NCBI RefSeq assembly: GCF_026810505.1
Contig: NZ_CP101750.1
Location: 1,021,448-1,085,447 of the forward strand
Direction: 5' to 3'
DNA: 64,000 nucleotides
From: Streptomyces sp. Je 1-369
GTDB lineage: Bacteria; Actinomycetota; Actinomycetes; Streptomycetales; Streptomycetaceae
In this document: positions 26,271 through 34,511 of the stretch, piece by piece
Position numbering within the stretch: the stretch's first letter is position 1
Layout of the letters: each line of letters starts with the position of its first letter
Position numbers and translations under genes: made by a program
Notes under the pieces: generated by a model
What the model saw: the letters and a program-made list of their open reading frames with translations, nothing else
What the model was told of the DNA's origin: nothing
Database searches by the model: none

Positions 26271-27212
26271 CTACAGCAGGCCCTTCTTCTCCAGGTATGT
26301 TCGCGCGACGTCCTGCGGCAGGCGGCGCCAGCTGTCGACTTGTTCGTTCATCGACGCCAGGTCCGCCGTCGTCAGGACGGGATTGAGGCGGCCGAGCGCA
26401 GCTGCGACACCCTTGCTGCCCGCCCGTGAGCGGTTGACGACGGGCACGAGGTAGTCGGCGTTCTGCAGCTTCTTGTCGTCCTTGAGGAGCACCAGGCCGA
26501 AGTCGTCGAGGGTGGCGTCCGTGGACGTCGTGAGCACCATCTGGTCCTGGCCGCCCTGGACGGCCTTCTTGGCCTGCGTCGTGCCGACGCCCTTGGGGTC
26601 GACGCCGGTGAGGTCGATGCCGTACACCTTCTTCAGGCCCGGGGCGCAGTAGGGGCGCTGGACGCATTCGTCGCCCGCGGCTAGCCGTACCTTCAGGCCC
26701 GACCTGCCGAGGTCGCTGAGGGTCTTCAGCTTGTGCTGCTCGGCGTACGACGCGGCGACGGCGAAGGCGTTCTGGTCGACGGCCTTGCCCGGGTCGAGGA
26801 CGGTGAGGCCGCGCGGGGCGGCGAGGCGGCGCAGGGCCTTCATGGTCGCGTCGAGGTCGGGCGAGCCGACGGGCCGCGCGTCGGCGCCGTTCTTCTTGGC
26901 GTTGAGCCAGTCGGCGAAGGTCGCCGCGTACTCGGGGACGACGTCGATCTGGCCGGACTCCAGGGCGGGTTCGTACAGCTCGCGGTTGGCGACGGACAAG
27001 ATGCGCGTGCGGTAGCCCGCCTTGTCCAGGAGCAGCGTGTACATCTGGGCGAGCAGGTCGGACTCGGTGAAGCCCGCGGAGCCGACGACGAGGCTCTTGC
27101 TGTCGCCCGGGGGCGCGGTGACCTCGCCCTTGGTCTCCAGTGAGGGCCCGGTCGCGCAGCCGCTCGCGAGGAGGAGCACGGCGGCGCCCGCGACTCCTGT
27201 ACGCCGCTTCAT
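26271..27212 (-). CDS. Glycine betaine/osmoprotectant-binding lipoprotein (OpuAC/OsmX type)
   Basis: A 313-residue binding protein. The signal peptide MKRRTGVAGAAVLLLASGC ends in a lipobox Cys. The mature part starts with LVVGSAGFTESDLLAQMYTLLLDKAGYRT and has VVPEYAATFADWLN and LVPVVNRSRAG, typical of choline/betaine/carnitine-binding OpuBC-like proteins. The ATG overlaps the stop of the upstream permease gene (ATGA). Confidence 0.9.
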   Translation of the reverse strand: MKRRTGVAGAAVLLLASGCATGPSLETKGEVTAPPGDSKSLVVGSAGFTESDLLAQMYTLLLDKAGYRTRILSVANRELYEPALESGQIDVVPEYAATFADWLNAKKNGADARPVGSPDLDATMKALRRLAAPRGLTVLDPGKAVDQNAFAVAASYAEQHKLKTLSDLGRSGLKVRLAAGDECVQRPYCAPGLKKVYGIDLTGVDPKGVGTTQAKKAVQGGQDQMVLTTSTDATLDDFGLVLLKDDKKLQNADYLVPVVNRSRAGSKGVAAALGRLNPVLTTADLASMNEQVDSWRRLPQDVARTYLEKKGLL

Positions 27213-27889
27213 CCGGCCCTCCCCCGGCCCCGCGCCCACCCGGGCGCGAACCGTTCGGCCACCTCGAAGACTCCCTCGACGAGCAGCGCGAACACGGCGA
27301 CGAGCACGGCGCCCGCCACGACCTGCGGGGTGCTGGCCAGGTTGAAGCCCGCCGTGATGATCCGGCCGAGCCCGCCGCCGCCCGCGAGCGCGGCGATGGT
27401 GGCGGTGGCGACGAGCTGCACCGCGGCGATGCGGATGCCGCTGAGCACCAGCGGCAGGGCGAGCGGCAGTTCGACGCGCCACAGCATCTGGCGTCCGGTC
27501 ATTCCCATGCCGCGCGCCGCCTGCACGACGCTGCGGTCGACGCCGCGCATGCCGACGTACGCGTTGGTGAGCAGCGGCGGTACGGCGAACAGGACGAGCG
27601 CGACGACGGTCGGCCCCTCGCCCCACGTGCCGAGGGGGGTGAGGAGCAGCAGAACGAGGACCGCGAAGGTCGGCACCGCGCGGCCGACGTTGGAGATGTT
27701 CACGGCGAGCGCGCCGCCCTTGCCGAGGTGGCCGAGGACGAGGGCGACGGGCAGGGCGATGAGGCAGCTGAGCAGCAGGCAGACGATGGTGAGGACGAGG
27801 TGCTGGGTGAGCCGGTGCCAGACGCCGTCGTCGCCCGCCCAGTGCGCCGAGTCGGTGAGCCACGACCAGGCGTCGCCGAGTGTCTTCAT
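27209..27889 (-). CDS. Osmoprotectant ABC transporter permease (OpuBD-like)
   Basis: A 226-residue integral membrane protein with about five membrane segments and the EAA loop QAARGMGMTGRQMLWRVELPLALPLVLSGIRIAAVQLVATATIAALAGGGGLGR, typical of ProW/OpuB permeases. It is coupled by 4-bp overlaps to the neighbouring permease and binding-protein genes. With the second permease it would form the heterodimeric channel. Confidence 0.92.
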   Translation of the reverse strand: MKTLGDAWSWLTDSAHWAGDDGVWHRLTQHLVLTIVCLLLSCLIALPVALVLGHLGKGGALAVNISNVGRAVPTFAVLVLLLLTPLGTWGEGPTVVALVLFAVPPLLTNAYVGMRGVDRSVVQAARGMGMTGRQMLWRVELPLALPLVLSGIRIAAVQLVATATIAALAGGGGLGRIITAGFNLASTPQVVAGAVLVAVFALLVEGVFEVAERFAPGWARGRGRAG

Positions 27890-28575
27890 GGGCGTACCGC
27901 TCTCGTCGCCCGTTCCCAGGGGGTGAGGACGCGTTGTACGCCGAGGAGCAGCAGGTCGGCGGCGATGGCGATGACGACGCAGAGCACGGACGCGGTGAGG
28001 ACCTGCGCTTTGAAGTAGGTGTTCATGCCGGTGTAGATGAGGTTGCCGAGTCCGCCGAAGCCGACGATCGCGCCGATGGTGACCAGGGAGACGGCGGAGA
28101 CCGTGGCGATGCGCAGTCCGGCCATGGCGGCGGGCAGCGCGAGCGGCAGTTCGACGGTGAGCAGGAGGCGGATCGGGCCATAGCCCATGCCGCGGGCGGC
28201 CTGCCGGGTGTCCTCCGGTACGGCGCGCAGCCCGGCGAGGATGTTCCGCACGAGCAGGGTGAGCGAGTAGAGGACGAGGCCCGCGACGACGAGTGAGGCG
28301 GAGAGTCCGTACACGGGCAGCAGCAGCGAGAACATCGCGAGCGAGGGGATCGTGTACAGGACGGTGGTGAGCGCGAGGACCGGTCCGGCCGCCCACCCCC
28401 AGCGGCGGGCGAGCACGGCGAGCGGCACGGCGACGACGAGCGCGATCAGGACGGAGAGCGACGTCAGCTGCAGATGCTGGACGACCGCGTCGAGCAGGAT
28501 CTGGCGGCGGGTGCTCAGATACTCACCGCAGATCCACTCGTTGCGCGCGAGGCAGTCGTCGGGAGGCGCTGTCAC
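27886..28575 (-). CDS. Osmoprotectant ABC transporter permease (OpuBB-like)
   Basis: A permease of about 229 residues with the EAA loop QAARGMGYGPIRLLLTVELPLALPAAMAGLRIATVSAVSLVTIGAIVGFGGLGNLIYTGM, a close relative of its neighbour. The start is uncertain: GTG 28575 (VTAPPDDCLARNEW) or TTG 28587; neither has a clear ribosome site. First gene of the operon permease-permease-binding protein. Confidence 0.88.
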   Translation of the reverse strand: MTAPPDDCLARNEWICGEYLSTRRQILLDAVVQHLQLTSLSVLIALVVAVPLAVLARRWGWAAGPVLALTTVLYTIPSLAMFSLLLPVYGLSASLVVAGLVLYSLTLLVRNILAGLRAVPEDTRQAARGMGYGPIRLLLTVELPLALPAAMAGLRIATVSAVSLVTIGAIVGFGGLGNLIYTGMNTYFKAQVLTASVLCVVIAIAADLLLLGVQRVLTPWERATRAVRP

Positions 28576-28646
28576 CCGTTCATTCAAAGCGCGGGTGCGG
28601 GGCGGCGGCGCGTTCTGGTGACCCGTACGGGTCGGGGTGGCGCCGT

Positions 28647-28667
28647 GCCCCGTACGGGCTACGGGGC
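28647..28667 (-). terminator. Hairpin downstream of the beta-lactamase-like gene
   Basis: GCCCCGTA-CGGGC-TACGGGGC is a perfect 8-bp stem just past the stop codon of the minus-strand beta-lactamase-like gene. A palindrome GACCCGTACGGGTC lies nearby at 28619-28632. Both fit termination before the transporter operon promoter. Confidence 0.55.
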
Positions 28668-28725
28668 GGCTGTGGGCGGGGGTGCGGGCGAGCCGCGGGG
28701 CAGACGTGCCGCCTCAGCCCGTCCC

Positions 28726-29637
28726 TCAGCTCATCCCTCTCCCCGGCGCCCGCCCCGTCCGCCCCCGCAGCGCGTCGACCGCTGTGCGGGACGCGGTGCC
28801 GATGACCGCGTCGGCCGCGGGCAGGATCGCGGCCGTGCCTGCGGCGCGGGTGAAGACGGCTACGGCGTAGCGGCCGCCGTCGGGGTATTCGACGACGCCC
28901 ACCTCGTTGCGGAGCGTGGGGAGGCTGCCGGTCTTGCCCGCGACGTGGACGTCGTCGAAGGGGAAGCCCGACGCCATCCGGTGCGGCCAGACCTGGAGGC
29001 CGAGGAGACGGCGGAGCGCGGGGCCCTGCTCGGGGGCGCAGGCCTCGTCCCGCCAGACGGCGGCGAGCAGGCGGGTCATGTCGCGCGGGGTGCTGCGGTT
29101 GCTGCCGGCAGGGTCGAGCGCCCGCAGCCGCGCGATGACGTGGGGGTCGGTGAGCGCCTGCGCGCCGGCCGGCCCGGCGTCCTCCTTCATCGTGGCGAGG
29201 AGTTCGCTGAAGGTGTGCGTCGCGTGCGTACGGTCGAGGCCGAGCGCGGCGGTGGTCGCGTTGACAGCGTCCAGGCCGACGCGGGCGAGGAGGAGGTCGG
29301 CGGCGGTGTTGTCGCTGACGGTCATCATCAAAAACGCGATGTCGCGCAGGGACATGCGGACGGGGTCGAGCATGGCGGACAGGCCGGTGGGCCCAGGCGT
29401 GCGCAGGTCCGCGGGGCACTCGACCTGTTCGGTGAGGTCCAGTTCCCCGGCCGCGGCCCGCTGGTGGAGCGTGACGAGCAGGCAGAGCTTGTGCACGCTG
29501 GCGGTGACGACCGGCTGGTCGGCGCCGAAGTCGACGTCCGCCCCGGAGTCGATGTCGACGGCGTGCAGGCGGCCCGTGACACCGGCTTCGGCGAAGGCCG
29601 CGTGCAGAAGGTCCTGGGTGGTGCTGACAGCGCTCAC
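28726..29637 (-). CDS. Class-A beta-lactamase-like serine hydrolase (BlaB-like, no recognisable Glu166)
   Basis: A 303-residue serine beta-lactamase fold. SVHK (residues 47-50) supplies the Ser-x2-Lys nucleophile, SDN is at 108-110, and KTG appears in VAGKTGSLPTLRNEVGVVEY. The omega-loop region, normally ExxLN, reads RLRALDPAGSNRSTPRDM and lacks the general-base Glu, so efficient penicillin hydrolysis is not expected. There is no signal peptide, so the protein should stay in the cytoplasm. The GTG at 29637 overlaps the stop of the LysR gene (GTGA). The pairing copies S. cacaoi blaA-blaB, where BlaB regulates beta-lactamase expression. A sensor or regulatory role is inferred. Confidence 0.82.
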   Translation of the reverse strand: MSAVSTTQDLLHAAFAEAGVTGRLHAVDIDSGADVDFGADQPVVTASVHKLCLLVTLHQRAAAGELDLTEQVECPADLRTPGPTGLSAMLDPVRMSLRDIAFLMMTVSDNTAADLLLARVGLDAVNATTAALGLDRTHATHTFSELLATMKEDAGPAGAQALTDPHVIARLRALDPAGSNRSTPRDMTRLLAAVWRDEACAPEQGPALRRLLGLQVWPHRMASGFPFDDVHVAGKTGSLPTLRNEVGVVEYPDGGRYAVAVFTRAAGTAAILPAADAVIGTASRTAVDALRGRTGRAPGRGMS

Positions 29638-30602
29638 AAGTAGTACTCCGCTGCCGGGCGCAGATGGACGGGGCGCGAGGGCAGGTCGGTGGTCACCGCG
29701 GCAGTTTTCCACATGGCGTCCGTGGTGGCCTCGGCGAAGGCGGTCACGGCGGCGTCGCTGCGTCCCCGCGGCCACGCCACCGAGCTGCGCAGGGCCAGGG
29801 GCGCCCCGGCCAGCGGGCGCCACACGATCTCGGGGTCGTCGACGGCGCCGTCGGCGGGGCGGGGTTCGCGTGGCCGGAAGGCGACGGAGCCCGCGGAGCG
29901 GATGAGGCCGCGGATGAAGCTGGGGCCCTGGCCGTGCCGGATGGCGGCGGGCGTGTAGCCGTTGCGGGCGCACGTGGTGAGCAGGTCGTCGTGGAGCGCG
30001 GGGGCGTTGGCGCGCGGGAAGAGGATCAGGTCGTGGTCGGCGAGGGCGCTCAGCGGTACCTCGCCGAGGGCGGCCGCGGGGGCGTCGCGCCGCAGCAGTA
30101 CGCCCAGTTCACGCCGGAGGACGGGGCCGAGGCCCAGGCCCGTGACGTCACAGGGGTGGTGGATGAGACCGACGTCCAGGTCGTGCGAGGCGAACCGGGC
30201 GAGCTGCTCCGAGGTGGACAGTTCGTGCAGTTCCAGTTCGACGTCCGCGTGCCGCCGCCGGAAGTCGGCCAGGATCTCGGCGACGGTCTCGCCCGCGATG
30301 TCGGGCGGCAGCGCGGCCCGCAGCAGTCCCGCGTCGCCGTCCCGGATGCGCCTGCTGGTGGCCATCAGGGCCTCGGCGCGGGCCAGCAGTTCGCGGGCCT
30401 CGTCGAGGAGGAGCACGCCGCCCTTGGTGATCGTCACCTGACGGCTGTTGCGCTCGAAGAGCCGGACGCCGAGCTCGCGCTCGAGCCGCTGGATGCGCTG
30501 CGACAGCGGCGGCTGGGCCGTGCCGAGACGAGCGGCGGCACGGCCGAAATGTGACTCTTCTGCAACAGCCACGAAGCACCGGAGATGCAGTATCAGGTCC
30601 AC
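29634..30602 (-). CDS. LysR-family regulator (BlaA/AmpR-like context)
   Basis: A 322-residue LysR protein. The N-terminal winged helix is visible as VAEESHFGRAAARLGTAQPPLSQRIQRLERELGVRLFERNSRQVTITKGG, followed by the periplasmic-binding-like effector domain. The start is probably GTG 30602 (VDLILHLRCFVAVAEESHFG); a TTG at 30611 is possible. It is translationally coupled to the beta-lactamase-like gene and divergent from the penicillin-binding protein at 30688. That is the layout used by cell-wall-stress regulators, so the PBP gene is its probable target. Confidence 0.88.
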   Translation of the reverse strand: MDLILHLRCFVAVAEESHFGRAAARLGTAQPPLSQRIQRLERELGVRLFERNSRQVTITKGGVLLLDEARELLARAEALMATSRRIRDGDAGLLRAALPPDIAGETVAEILADFRRRHADVELELHELSTSEQLARFASHDLDVGLIHHPCDVTGLGLGPVLRRELGVLLRRDAPAAALGEVPLSALADHDLILFPRANAPALHDDLLTTCARNGYTPAAIRHGQGPSFIRGLIRSAGSVAFRPREPRPADGAVDDPEIVWRPLAGAPLALRSSVAWPRGRSDAAVTAFAEATTDAMWKTAAVTTDLPSRPVHLRPAAEYYL

Positions 30603-30687
30603 GAACAGCAACGATATCGGAAATTAATCAACACACACTCCATATCCATCTTGGACACATCGGCCACGGAGCTGCTCTCCTCGGGCC
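30603..30687. promoter_or_regulatory. Divergent promoter region of the LysR/beta-lactamase-like operon and the PBP gene
   Basis: This 85-bp gap is much richer in A and T than its surroundings (ATATCGGAAATTAATCAACA; TCCATATCCATC), as expected for two overlapping promoters with a LysR site. No clean T-N11-A dyad could be assigned with confidence. Confidence 0.45.
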
Positions 30688-32160
30688 ATGAACAGGACAT
30701 TGCGGCACATAGCCGTCTTCTGCGGGGTCCTCGTCCTGGCCCTGCTGGTACGGGCCACGTGGGTGCAGTTCGCCCGGGGCGACAGCCTCGCCGAGCACAA
30801 GAAGAACCGCCGGGTGCAGATCGACACGTTCAGCGGTCCGCGCGGGGACATCATCGTCGGCGGCAAGGCGGTCACCGGCTCGGTGGCGACGCCGGGTTCG
30901 GACCTCAAGTACAAGCGCACCTTCAAGGAAGGCCCGATGTACGCGCCGGTCACCGGCTACTTCTCGCAGGCCCAGGGCGCGACGTTCCTCGAAGGCGTCG
31001 AGAACGACGTACTGAGCGGCAAGGACCGCAGGCTCCTCGGCAGCCCCCTGGACGCCCTCACCAGGGAGAAGCCGCGGCCCGGCGACGTCGTCACCACCAT
31101 CGACCCCAAGGCGCAGAAGGCCGCCTACAAGGGGCTGACGGATCTCGACGCGAAGGGCGCCGTGGTCGCCCTCGATCCCCGCTCCGGCAAGATCCTCGCG
31201 ATGGCGAGCACGCCGTCGTACGACCCCTCCGTCTTCGCGGGCATCTCCGGCAAGGAGGGCGAGGCGTTCAAGGAGCTCGACCGGCGCAAGGACAAACCGC
31301 TCAACAACCGGGCGACGCGTGAGACGTACCCGCCCGGCTCGACCTTCAAGATCCTCACCGCGGCCGCCGCGCTCGAGCACGGCACGGTGACCGACGTCGA
31401 CGCCCCGTCCGGCGCCCCCGCCCCGTACCGGCTGCCGCTCAGCAGCACGGAGATCGGCAACGTCGTACCCGACGCGATGTGCGACAAGGTGTCGATGAAG
31501 ACCGCGATGCAGTGGTCGTGCAACAACGTCTTCCTGGACGCGGCGCTGAAGACCGGCAAGGACGGGATGCGGGAGACAGCGGAGAAGTTCGGGTTCAACA
31601 AGGAGCAGTTCACGCCCGTACGGTCGGCGGCGAGCGCCTATCCGAAGCGGCTGGACAAGCCGCAGACCGCGCTGACCGGCATGGGCCAGGGCAGCGTGAC
31701 CAGCACGCCCCTGCAGATGGCCATGACCGTCGCGGGGCTCGCCAACGACGGCAAGGTGATGAAGCCGTACATGGTGGACGAGTTGCGCGGCCCCGACCTG
31801 TCGCTGATCGAGAAGGCCGATCCCGAGGTGCTGAACCGCGCCGTCTCCGTGGAGACCGCGAAGAAGGTGCAGGCCATGATGGAGCACACGGTGACCGACG
31901 GTACGGCGGACAAGGTGCGGATGCGGGGCGTCACCGTGGGCGGCAAGCCGGGCACCGCACAGCACGGCGCGGATGTGCGCGACGAGCGCCCGTACGCGTG
32001 GTTCGTCTCGTACGCCAAGCAGTCGGACGGCACTTCACCGGTGGCGGTCGCGGTGCTCGTCGACCCGGAGGACATGGACATCTCCCGCTCCGAGATCGCG
32101 GGCGGCCGGCTGGGGGCGCCGATCGCGAAGGCGGTGATGGAGGCGGTGCTGGGGCGCTAG
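30688..32160 (+). CDS. Penicillin-binding protein (class B transpeptidase, PbpA-like)
   Basis: A 490-residue membrane-anchored D,D-transpeptidase for peptidoglycan cross-linking. The N-terminal anchor is RHIAVFCGVLVLALLVRATWVQF, then a dimerisation-type domain. The catalytic motifs are STFK at 218-221, SCN at 277-279, and KPG at 420-422 in GGKPGTAQH, where nearly all PBPs have KTG. The KTG-to-KPG change is odd and could reduce beta-lactam acylation. The ATG at 30688 is divergent from the LysR gene. Confidence 0.92.
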   Translation: MNRTLRHIAVFCGVLVLALLVRATWVQFARGDSLAEHKKNRRVQIDTFSGPRGDIIVGGKAVTGSVATPGSDLKYKRTFKEGPMYAPVTGYFSQAQGATFLEGVENDVLSGKDRRLLGSPLDALTREKPRPGDVVTTIDPKAQKAAYKGLTDLDAKGAVVALDPRSGKILAMASTPSYDPSVFAGISGKEGEAFKELDRRKDKPLNNRATRETYPPGSTFKILTAAAALEHGTVTDVDAPSGAPAPYRLPLSSTEIGNVVPDAMCDKVSMKTAMQWSCNNVFLDAALKTGKDGMRETAEKFGFNKEQFTPVRSAASAYPKRLDKPQTALTGMGQGSVTSTPLQMAMTVAGLANDGKVMKPYMVDELRGPDLSLIEKADPEVLNRAVSVETAKKVQAMMEHTVTDGTADKVRMRGVTVGGKPGTAQHGADVRDERPYAWFVSYAKQSDGTSPVAVAVLVDPEDMDISRSEIAGGRLGAPIAKAVMEAVLGR

Positions 32161-32293
32161 CGGTACGTGGCGGAGTTCGGCCTGTCGCGCCGCCAACTCC
32201 CGCTCATCCGGGCCGTGTTCATGACCTCCCCGGCACTGTGGCCGGACCACCCCGGGTGACAGTCGCGAGCTGACGCACCATGATGGGTGCGTC

Positions 32294-32944
32294 ATGGAGA
32301 CTTCGGGACCGACGCTTCGCTCCCGGCCGCGCAACGGTCATCGGGCCGCCGCGCCGCCGGGGGCGGCGGCATGGCCGATGCGTGTCGCGCGGTCGAGCCG
32401 GGCCGTACGTCAGGGGCCGCCCGCACGTCCGGGGTCGCCCACATGTCAGGGGGCGCCCGCACGTCCGGCGTCCCGGACCGTCGTCTCCTCCGTCGCGGGC
32501 ACGCTCTTCACCGTCGCCGCGTACCACCTCGTGTTCGGTTCCATGCTCGGGCCCGTGCCCGCGTGGGACGCGCGGACGGTCGCCGCCGCGGTCCTGTTCC
32601 ACACCGCGCTGTCACTCCGCCTCGCCCTGCCGCGGGACGAAGCCCGCCGGACCCGGTGGGCCACACTCCGCGGCAGGTGGAGCTCGGGCACCCGCGCCCC
32701 CGCACCGGCCACCCTCACGTCCCGCCCACTCGGCGGCGGCTCCCTCGCCCGGTCCCTGCGCCTCCTCTGGGCCTTCCTGGCACGGCTGCTGCGCCCGTTC
32801 CGCGCACCGCTGTCCCTCGCGCCACCGCCCCCGGCGGCAATGCACGCCCCGGCGCGCCCGACCCGCGCGCTCCCCCTCCCCCTCCTCCTCGCGGACGCAC
32901 TGGTACGACGGGGCCCTCCGGCCCGCCCGCCGCTCACCGTCTGA
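32294..32944 (+). CDS. Hypothetical Arg/Pro-rich protein with hydrophobic segments
   Basis: A 216-residue open frame that I do not recognise. The middle (about residues 60-115: SRTVVSSVAGTLFTVAAYHLVFGSMLGPVPAWDARTVAAAVLFHTALSLRLAL) has two hydrophobic stretches and GC-rich third positions. The N-terminal part includes a 36-bp in-frame imperfect duplication. The C-terminal half is Arg/Pro-rich and looks less protein-like. It could be a small membrane protein or partly non-coding. Confidence 0.4.
   Translation: METSGPTLRSRPRNGHRAAAPPGAAAWPMRVARSSRAVRQGPPARPGSPTCQGAPARPASRTVVSSVAGTLFTVAAYHLVFGSMLGPVPAWDARTVAAAVLFHTALSLRLALPRDEARRTRWATLRGRWSSGTRAPAPATLTSRPLGGGSLARSLRLLWAFLARLLRPFRAPLSLAPPPPAAMHAPARPTRALPLPLLLADALVRRGPPARPPLTV
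32409..32469. repeat. 36-bp-period imperfect direct repeat
   Basis: A unit of about 25 bp containing CGCCCGCACGTCCGG begins at 32409 and again at 32445, differing at a few positions. The 36-bp period keeps the reading frame of the overlapping hypothetical gene. Confidence 0.6.
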
Positions 32945-33105
32945 TCCGGACCGCGGCGCGTCCACCGCGCCGGCCGACGCGGACGGGAGCGGCTCCGGCC
33001 TGCCGATTCCGCTCCGCACGTTCCGCTGCGATTCTTCGGCGCCGCCCCGAGCCGTGTCCGTACGACGACACCGCGCGCGGGTGTGCGGCGCCAGGAGGGA
33101 CCTCC

Positions 33106-34299
33106 ATGTCCAAGACCGTCGTCGTCATCGGCGCGGGCCCGTACGGCCTGTCCGCCGCCGCCCACCTGCGGGCACGCGGCATGCCCGTACGGATCTTCGG
33201 CGCCCCCGTGGCCAGCTGGGCCCGGCGTATGCCCGCCGGTATGCTCCTTCGGACGCCGCCCGCCGCCACTGAACTGGCGACCCCGCGCGAGGGGTTCACG
33301 CTCAACGACTACTGCCGGGACGCGGGAGAGCGCAGGCTCGGCGATCACGACCAGGTGCCCGTCGGGCTGTTCCTGCGGTACGGGGGGTGGTTCCGTGAGC
33401 GGCTCGTACCCCGGGTCGAGGACGAGCGGGTGGCCGCGGTCGACCGGGGCGCGGACGGCTTCCGCGTCAAGCTGTCGTCGGGCGAGGTGCTCAGGGCCGG
33501 TGCCGTGGTCGTGGCGACCGGGCTGACCGGGTTCGCGCATCTGCCCGCGCCCCTCGCGGCGGCCGCGTCCGGCGCGCCCGCGGCCCTCGGCCTGATCTCG
33601 CACAGCTCACAGCAGACCGATCCGAGCAGCTTCGCGGGGCGCAGCGTCACCGTGGTGGGAGCCGGTCAGTCCGCGCTGGAGAGCGCCGCGCTGCTCCACG
33701 AGGCGGGCGCGGACGTGCAGGTGGTGGCGCGCGGTGCGCGGGTCCGGTTCGACGCGCCACCGTCGGGACCGCAGTGGCGCCCCGACACTCCGGCGGGCCG
33801 CTCCTGGACCATGTACGGCCTCACGCGGCAGCCCGCCGCGTTCCGGCGGCTGCCCGCGGCCGCCCGGCTCCGGCTCGCCGAGCGGGCGTTGCGGCCGGGC
33901 GGGGCGTGGTGGCTCAGGGAGCGGTTCGAGGGCAGAGTGCCGGTCCTCGCGGAACGGGAGATCACAGGGGCGGAGGCGTACGGCGGCGGGATCGCCCTGC
34001 GGACGACGACGCCCGACGGACGTACCCAGACCGTCGAGTCCGAGCACGTCCTGGCCGCGACGGGCTACCGCATCCAGCTGGAGTCCCTGGATTTCCTCTC
34101 CCCCGAGCTCCGCGCGGACTTGATACGCGTCGGCGGTTTCCCCGTACTGGACAAGGGGTTCTCCTCCAGCGTGCCGGGCCTGTACTTCACCGGGCCGTCG
34201 GCGGTCGCGACGTACGGCCCGGCGATGCGGCTGGTCAGCGGCACGCGGTTCGCGGGACCGCGACTGACGAAGTCCGTGGCGGCGTGCTGCGACGAGTGA
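33106..34299 (+). CDS. FAD-dependent oxidoreductase (flavin monooxygenase-like)
   Basis: A 397-residue flavoprotein. The N-terminal motif TVVVIGAGPYGLSAAAHLRARGMPVRIFGAPVASW binds FAD, and a second Rossmann motif SVTVVGAGQSALESAALLHEAGADVQVVAR would bind NAD(P)H. GLYFTGPSAVATYGPAMRLVSGTRFA lies near the end. The order matches the flavin-containing/lysine-ornithine N-monooxygenase-like group. The start ATG 33106 follows AGGAGG. No pathway neighbour tells the substrate. Confidence 0.85.
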   Translation: MSKTVVVIGAGPYGLSAAAHLRARGMPVRIFGAPVASWARRMPAGMLLRTPPAATELATPREGFTLNDYCRDAGERRLGDHDQVPVGLFLRYGGWFRERLVPRVEDERVAAVDRGADGFRVKLSSGEVLRAGAVVVATGLTGFAHLPAPLAAAASGAPAALGLISHSSQQTDPSSFAGRSVTVVGAGQSALESAALLHEAGADVQVVARGARVRFDAPPSGPQWRPDTPAGRSWTMYGLTRQPAAFRRLPAAARLRLAERALRPGGAWWLRERFEGRVPVLAEREITGAEAYGGGIALRTTTPDGRTQTVESEHVLAATGYRIQLESLDFLSPELRADLIRVGGFPVLDKGFSSSVPGLYFTGPSAVATYGPAMRLVSGTRFAGPRLTKSVAACCDE

Positions 34300-34511
34300 G
34301 TCCCGCGGACCGGCGGGCGGCCCCCCGCCCAGAACTGCGTCGCGGGCCCGCGCGACCGCCTCGGCCCGTGACGTGACCCGGCATCCCGAACAAGGTCGAC
34401 GGGAACGTGTTCAGGGGCAGTTACGCCGGCCTCAGGAAGCTGGCTCATCTGGGCTGACCCGCGAACTCGCGATCCTCACCGGGGGAACGACCGGGGAACG
34501 ACTCGGGAACC

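Noticed and set aside
32167..32259. 30-codon frame AEFGLSRRQLPLIRAVFMTSPALWPDHPG after the PBP gene
   Set aside because: Good codon bias, but no ribosome site and no recognised family; it may be a 3' remnant of a gene, so not called.
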